From assembly GCA_036850595.1 (NCBI GenBank), contig CM072158.1, forward strand, positions 21,448,578 to 21,512,577: a stretch of DNA of 64,000 nucleotides, in the 5' to 3' direction. Made by a program: the position numbers and the translations under genes. The notes beneath the pieces are model-generated. The model was not told where the DNA came from. It did no database searches and saw nothing but the letters and a program-made list of their open reading frames with translations. This stretch comes from Rhyacichthys aspro (lineage: Eukaryota > Chordata > Actinopteri > Gobiiformes > Rhyacichthyidae). Below are positions 59,233-64,000 of this stretch, piece by piece. How positions within the stretch are numbered: position 1 is the first letter of the stretch; each line of letters begins with the position of its first letter.

Positions 59233-59306
59233 GAACTATTCCAATGTCTAAAGCCAGCAATCTGCCAAAACTACGGCATGAAAAAATGAGAGAGATGAGT
59301 CTTCAG
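59233..59306 (+). CDS. Candidate coding exon (start exon) of an unknown gene
   Basis: The segment is bounded by an acceptor (ttgttctag) and a strong donor (cag|gtaagt). It has an ATG at 59244 and then 21 codons ending in phase 0 (MSKASNLPKLRHEKMREMSL, then Q). The peptide is basic and I do not recognise it. No later exon is found before the window end. It could be the second exon of the transcript whose promoter candidate is at 51.1 kb, or chance splice-like sequence. Confidence 0.33.
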
Positions 59307-59309
59307 GTA

Positions 59310-60155
59310 AGTAAAAATTTAATAAATAGGACAATTATGAACATGTTCATATTAATATTAATATTATTATAATAATATAATATTTTATAGTTTCATTGGA
59401 GCTGTAACTGTAGCTGTTAGTTATTTAGTTACACATACTGTATACTGCATCTGTATGTACGACATGTCTTTTTCCAGAACAATCACTTAATATACTTTGC
59501 CTTTCTATCTATACTTTTATTAACTCTTCTGTTGCTTTTATTATTTTACCAAAAGTTTGTGTATAAACATTTCCTCTGAGATTCTAAAATATATTTTCAG
59601 CAATACAGTAAGAAGAGGTCTGTATGCCATCCAATATGTGGGTGGTTGTGATGTTCTATGGTTGCTAATTTGCAGTGTGCTTGCTCACTGAACATCTGAA
59701 TCAACTGTTGCCATAGAAATAGCAAAAAGAATGTTTGATTTGAGTATCTTTTCTATAATTATTGCAATACAAAGAAATTAAAGAATACCTATCAAATTAT
59801 TGCTACTTGGTACATCTACGTTAGGGTAGGGTAGGTTAAGGTTTTTTTTACTAAATACAATGTAACGATTAATATACAGATCTAAATAATAAGGCTTTTT
59901 TACCTTGTTTGTACCAAATATAAACACAAAATTTTTTTTACTTAAATACCTTCATAAGAAATACCTTGAGGCGCACTATCACTACAACATTTTACATGAG
60001 ATATTGCTACTGTGTCCTTTGGGTCTTAAATTCCATGTACTGTATATTAGGAGTTAGTGTGATGCAATATGAATTTAATCTGTATTCTAAGAAGCTGATT
60101 AGAATATAGTATTATAGTAGTAGTATTTTAATGTGGGTTTATCCATTTGTCACTT
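59310..60155. other. Interval without recognised genes
   Basis: AT-rich DNA up to the left end of the DIRS-like element; nothing recognised. Confidence 0.45.
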
Positions 60156-60385
60156 GGAAGGGCCTGGAAACAACCAAAAGTCTATAGTCATGTGATTTTA
60201 TGTTCCCCTTCAAAAGCTAAACTTCGATGCTGCGTAGCATACGCTATGGGAAACATTGTTTGTCGGACCATTTGTGAAGCTCGTGTGTCAAACACACCAA
60301 AGGGATTTGGCCTGCTTATATACCTTGTGCTCAATCAACAGCACCTGCGAGATTGGGCGCACCTGGTTGATTGGGCACAGAAAGG

Positions 60386-60392
60386 TATAAAA
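60386..60392 (+). promoter_or_regulatory. TATA box of the DIRS-like element
   Basis: tataaaa within ggtataaaaggc, 124 bases upstream of the gag-like ATG at 60516, placed where an internal promoter would be expected. Confidence 0.5.
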
Positions 60393-60515
60393 GGCATGTG
60401 ACTGGAAAAGTCCCCAGATCTGGTTGTCTTCAGACCGCATCACTTGTGTCTCGTGCAGTCAAGTCAGCTTATACAAACAGAACAGCTTATAAAAATAAAA
60501 TAAATAAAATAAACT

Positions 60516-61530
60516 ATGGATAGTGGAAAGAGGTGTGTGCCTCCTTGTCAAAGGTTGCTCTCTGATAAGGATAATCATGACTTCTGTTATGAGTGTTTGG
60601 GGGAGGCACACGCGGGGGGGTGCGAGCACTGTGACTTGCTGCCCATAAAAGTCTTACGTGCTCGGCTCGCGCAGGGCCAGTGCTCCCCCAATTAGATCCT
60701 GGGGGTCGCGTGTGGAACTGCCTGAGACGCCAGGATCAGAGGGCTCTCTGTCCCTTGCGCTCTTGCCAGATGAGGCGGACATGGGTGCTTCCCCCGAGCG
60801 TCTCAATGACGCCTCTTCCCTGGCCACCTCTGCCTCTCAGCGCTCCTCCCGCCCTGATGTGGCGTTTGAGGAGTTGCTCGAGGTGGCGCGGCTCAATATT
60901 GATTGGCCGCAGGACCAGGGCTCCCCAAAACACTCCAGACTGGATGACAGGTTTCTGTCGAGTGGCCAAGGGGAGAGATCTCAGTGGCGGTCTCTCCCCT
61001 TCTTTGATGATCTCCACGAGGAGCTGCTCACTCGTAGAGTAATCAATATTCATCCCGCGTCTTCTTCCCGTCAACATTGATATATTCAACTGTTCTTGGA
61101 ACGGGGACGCGGGGCTATGGGGCGATGCCCCAGGTTGAAGAGGCGCTCGTGGGCTACCTCTCTCCTGGGACATCTTCCTCCCTCCACAAACTGACCCTCC
61201 CCACCAAGCCGTGCCATGTTACGTCATCGCTGGTGGGGAAGGCGTTTCAAGCAGCTGGTCAGGCTGGTGCTGCGCTGTACACTATGACTGTGTTGCAGCC
61301 GTATCAGGCTGACCTGCTACAGGATCTGAGCGTGGGGGGGTCTGTAGATCAGGAGGCATTTTTAGAGCAAAAGCTCCCCCGCCGTGCTCAGACCCCGGGA
61401 CCATCGGCCACTCAGTCCCAGTCAGGTCCAGCTCAATCTAGGCGTGCAGCCCAGAAGGAGAGTGTAGCGGTCCACCGCACTCCTCCAAAGAAAGTGGACT
61501 GCGCACAATCATTTTAACCAGAGGAAAAAA
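60516..61530 (+). pseudogene. DIRS gag-like ORF, broken
   Basis: It starts MDSGKRCVPPCQRLL, with a Cys/His cluster (DNHDFCYECLGEAHAGGCEH) that looks like the zinc-binding N-terminus of fish DIRS Gag proteins. A stop occurs at 60693. The frame then shifts: LDDRFLSSGQGERSQWRSLP (60940-61000) and, after another shift, STVLGTGTRGYGAMPQVEEA, LTLPTKPCHVTSSLVGKAFQ and QAGAALYTMTVLQPYQADLL. After DLSVGG the sequence skips the usual helical middle and resumes at a basic, Gln/Ser-rich tail with KESVAVHRTPPKK. Confidence 0.78.
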
Positions 61531-61679
61531 ACAAAAGTCCTGGCGCTGCACGTCCAGGACCGCGGGGGTTTCCCCTGGGAGGGGCACATGAATACTCAAC
61601 CCCGGTCTCCGGCGGAGTGTTAGGTCCATCTCCCTCCACACCCCCGCCCCCTCCCTTCCAAACAACGTGTCACTGTTAA

Positions 61680-63290
61680 TGCCCCTTTCAGAGAAACTGG
61701 CAGCCTGGGAATTACTGCCACATATCTCTCCTTGGTTAGTAGGAGAGTCGCAAGGGGCTACAGGATTCAGTTTACGTATCAGCCTCCGCGCTTCAACAGC
61801 GTGGTTCTCACTTCTGTGAGAGCGGAACGAGCGCACATGACTCAGGAACTGCAGGTTCTGCTGGACAAAGGGGCCATAGAACATGTTTCTCTGGCAGACA
61901 GGCAATCTGGATATTACAGCCGGTGTTTCCTGGTTCCGAAAAAAGATGGGGGATTATGCCCAATTCTGGATCTTCGCGACCTGAACCACTACCTCAAGGT
62001 GTTCAAGTTCAAAATGCTGACTATAAAAATGATGTGTCCCAGATCTGATTAGGCAACTGGTTTGTCACCACAGATCTGAAGGACACGTATTTTCATGAAG
62101 AAATTCTGCCACAGCACATAAAATTTCTGAGGTTCGCTTTCGGGGGGGAAGCTTACCAATATCGGGTCCTGCCATTCGGTCTAGCCTTGTCACCCGGACT
62201 TATACAAAATGTATGGATGCTGCTCTGGCCCCTCTGCGGCTCCAGGGCATCCGCATTTTGAATTATATAGACGACTGGCTCATTCTGGCTCAGTCTTGGG
62301 ACATCGGGACATTGTACTGACTCATCTTGAATCTTTGGGGCTAAGACTCAATGTCAAGAAAAGTGTTCCCTCTCCTGCCCAGAGAACCACGTATCTGGGC
62401 GTGGTTTGGGACTCTGCAGAAATGCAGGCGCATCTGTCTCCTGCTTGTGTGAAGTCTACTTTGAGAGTACTGGGATAAGTCAGGCTAGACCAGGGGGTCA
62501 CTATGCGCTCTTTTCAGAGAATTTTGGGTCTCATGGCAGCTGTGTCCACAGTGGTTCCTTTGGGCCTTTTGCACATGAGACTGTTTCAGCTGTGGCTTCG
62601 GGCCAGGGGATTTCATCCCTGGCGCAAATAAGGGTTACACACCGCAGGCTTCGTACCCTGTCTATGTGGTTCAGACCCCAGCTTCTCACTCTGGGTCCCA
62701 CTCTAAGTCCATGTTGTCGTCACAAAATGCTAACGACGGACGCATCTCTTACGAGCTGGGGTGCGGTCCTAGACGGCCGACCAGCTCAGGGTTTATATCA
62801 TCTCGCGTGGCACATCAATTGCCTCGAGATGAAGGCTGTATTTCTGTGACGCACGGGGAGTGGAGACTTCACCCCGACATAGTGAATCAGATTTAGATGA
62901 AGTTTTACCAAGTGGAGGTGGACCTCTTTGCCTCGGTGGAGACTGCACAATGTCCCCTCTATTTCTCTCTGACTCCTCCAGCTCCTCTGGGTCTGGACGC
63001 AATGGCGCATGTGTGGCCCGACACGCGTCTTTCTGCGTTTCCCCCAATTCTTCTCCTCCCGGGAGTCCTGGTGAAGGTCCGTCAACACGGGTCTTGTCTC
63101 CTGTTAATGGCGTCCTGTTGGCCGACCAGAATAATGGTTTTCAGACATAATAGCTCTCCTCGACGGCTCGCCATGGCCGATTCTGTCCAGGAGGGATCTC
63201 CTCTCTCAGGCGCAGGGGACAGTGTTTCATCCCCGGCCGGAGCTCTGGAATCTGTATGTCTGGCCCCTGAGGGGACCAATTAAGGAAGTG
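61680..63290 (+). pseudogene. DIRS RT / RNase H-like / methyltransferase-like region, broken
   Basis: RT begins near PLSEKLAAWELL and reads DKGAIEHVSLADRQSGYYSR, CFLVPKKDGGLCPILDLRDL, TDLKDTYFH (motif A, 62070-62096), YRVLPFGLALSPG (motif B area) and NYIDDWLILA (catalytic YIDD, 62264-62275). LNVKKSVPSPAQRTTYLGVV follows. The RNase H-like start KMLTTDASLTSWGAVLDGRP and HLAWHINCLEM then jumps to HGEWRLHPDIVNQI, so most of RNase H is deleted. DLFASVETAQCPLYFS and LGLDAMAHVW with FPPILLLPG match the methyltransferase-like block. At least five frame changes occur. Confidence 0.82.
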
Positions 63291-63319
63291 GGACTCCAAC
63301 CCCTATTATTAATACTATT

Positions 63320-64000
63320 TTGAGTGTTAGCGCTCCCTCTACTAGGAGGACCTATGCACTCAAATGGCGTGTATTTGAATCCTGGTGCAACATGCACCAT
63401 GCAGACCCTGTTCACTGCCAGACTGTTTCACTGCTGGAGTTTCTGCAGGATAAATTGTCTTCGGGCGCTCATCCTAGTACACTCAGGGTTTTTGTGGCCG
63501 CTATTTCAGCTAGTCACGCTCTGATGGACAGGGTGACAGTTGGGAGGCACTCACTGATTGCCCGCTTTATTCGAGGGGCTAAGCGGCTGAGGCCGCCTGC
63601 TAGAATGACTGTCCCTTCATGGGACCTAGCTATTGTACTTGAGGGCCTGGTGGCTGCCCCTTTTGAACCACTGGAGTCAGCACCTGCCAGATTTCTGACT
63701 TTAAAGTAGGTTTTTCTCATGGCCATTACCTCTCTTAATAGCATTGGGTATTTGCAGGCTTTATCGGTGTCACCGTCCGGGCCTGGTCAAGTTATTTTGC
63801 ATCCTCACCTTAATTATCTCCCTAAAGTTCCCTTTTCTGCTCAAAATCCTATTATTCTTGAAGCTTCCTGTCCTCCACCATTTACTACGCCGGAGCAGGA
63901 GAAGATTAATTTACTGGGTCCAGTATGTGCGCTTCAGATTTATGTCCGGCATGCGGAACAGTGGCGCAAGTCCGAGCAGCTCTTTTGGTGTTACGGGGGC
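63320..64000 (+). pseudogene. DIRS tyrosine recombinase, partial
   Basis: One frame runs to the window edge with a single TAG at 63707. The N-terminal core-binding part is well preserved: APSTRRTYALKWRVFESWC, VSLLEFLQDKLSSGAHPSTL and FIRGAKRLRPPARMTVPSWD. The start of the catalytic domain reads MAITSLNSIGYLQALSVSPS. In relatives this block has a K/R-R-V-x-(D/E)-L-x-A-L pattern whose Arg is the first catalytic residue, and here it is replaced. The later His-Arg-Tyr residues lie outside the window. It would not be active. Confidence 0.8.

Larger units (their letters stand above)
60160..64000 (+). mobile_element. DIRS-like tyrosine-recombinase retrotransposon, decayed, cut by window end
   Basis: The gene order is gag-like, then RT with RNase H-like and methyltransferase-like blocks, then tyrosine recombinase, which is that of DIRS1-type elements. 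The left region contains gatgctgcgtagcatacgct at about 60228, a sequence block common at the left end of fish DIRS elements. The right end is outside the window. Stops, frameshifts and internal deletions affect gag, RNase H and recombinase. Confidence 0.88.

Overview
The window looks like a piece of a ray-finned (teleost) fish nuclear genome. It has vertebrate-style split genes with GT-AG introns, AT-rich noncoding DNA, and a mix of transposable elements that is typical of teleosts: L2-, Rex1- and L1-like LINEs, tRNA-derived short repeats, Tc1-like, hAT-like and pogo/Tigger-like DNA elements, TTAA-flanked elements, and a DIRS-type tyrosine-recombinase retrotransposon. No bacterial genes, CRISPR arrays or operons are present.

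Only two host genes can be read with confidence. An acyl-CoA dehydrogenase (+ strand, eight visible exons from 2337 to 19612) lacks its first exon or exons, which should lie left of the window. A complete four-exon bet1 gene (- strand, 22767 down to 20494) encodes the ER-Golgi SNARE BET1. The two genes are convergent, and their candidate poly(A) signals sit so close together that the 3' UTRs may overlap. A third, much weaker candidate is a + strand promoter with a noncoding first exon near 51.07-51.24 kb, possibly spliced to a small exon at 59233-59306.

Layout. 1-2.3 kb: repeat remnants. 2.3-19.6 kb: the dehydrogenase, whose 7.7-kb second visible intron holds a microsatellite, LINE and Tc1 remnants and a 2.8-kb TTAA-flanked element. 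19.6-22.8 kb: bet1. 23-29 kb: gene-poor DNA with a 20-bp minisatellite and a short derivative of the TTAA element. 29.2-31.4 kb: a tRNA-head repeat with a target-site duplication, a 5S rRNA pseudogene and an intact 590-codon reverse transcriptase ORF placed head-to-head. 31.4-46.8 kb: mostly unannotatable DNA with dispersed transposon remnants. 46.9-55.4 kb: three LINE remnants, one carrying an in-frame 54-bp minisatellite. 55.4-60.1 kb: TTAA-flanked and THAP-like remnants. 60.16 kb to the right edge: a decayed DIRS-like element cut by the window end.

The most unusual object is the TTAA element at 11494-14291. Its + strand carries remnants of a split gene resembling the cysteine-rich cytoplasmic 'ballast' domain of P2X7 receptors. 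Its - strand carries a THAP DNA-binding domain remnant. All homology statements are from recognition by eye; no database search was possible.
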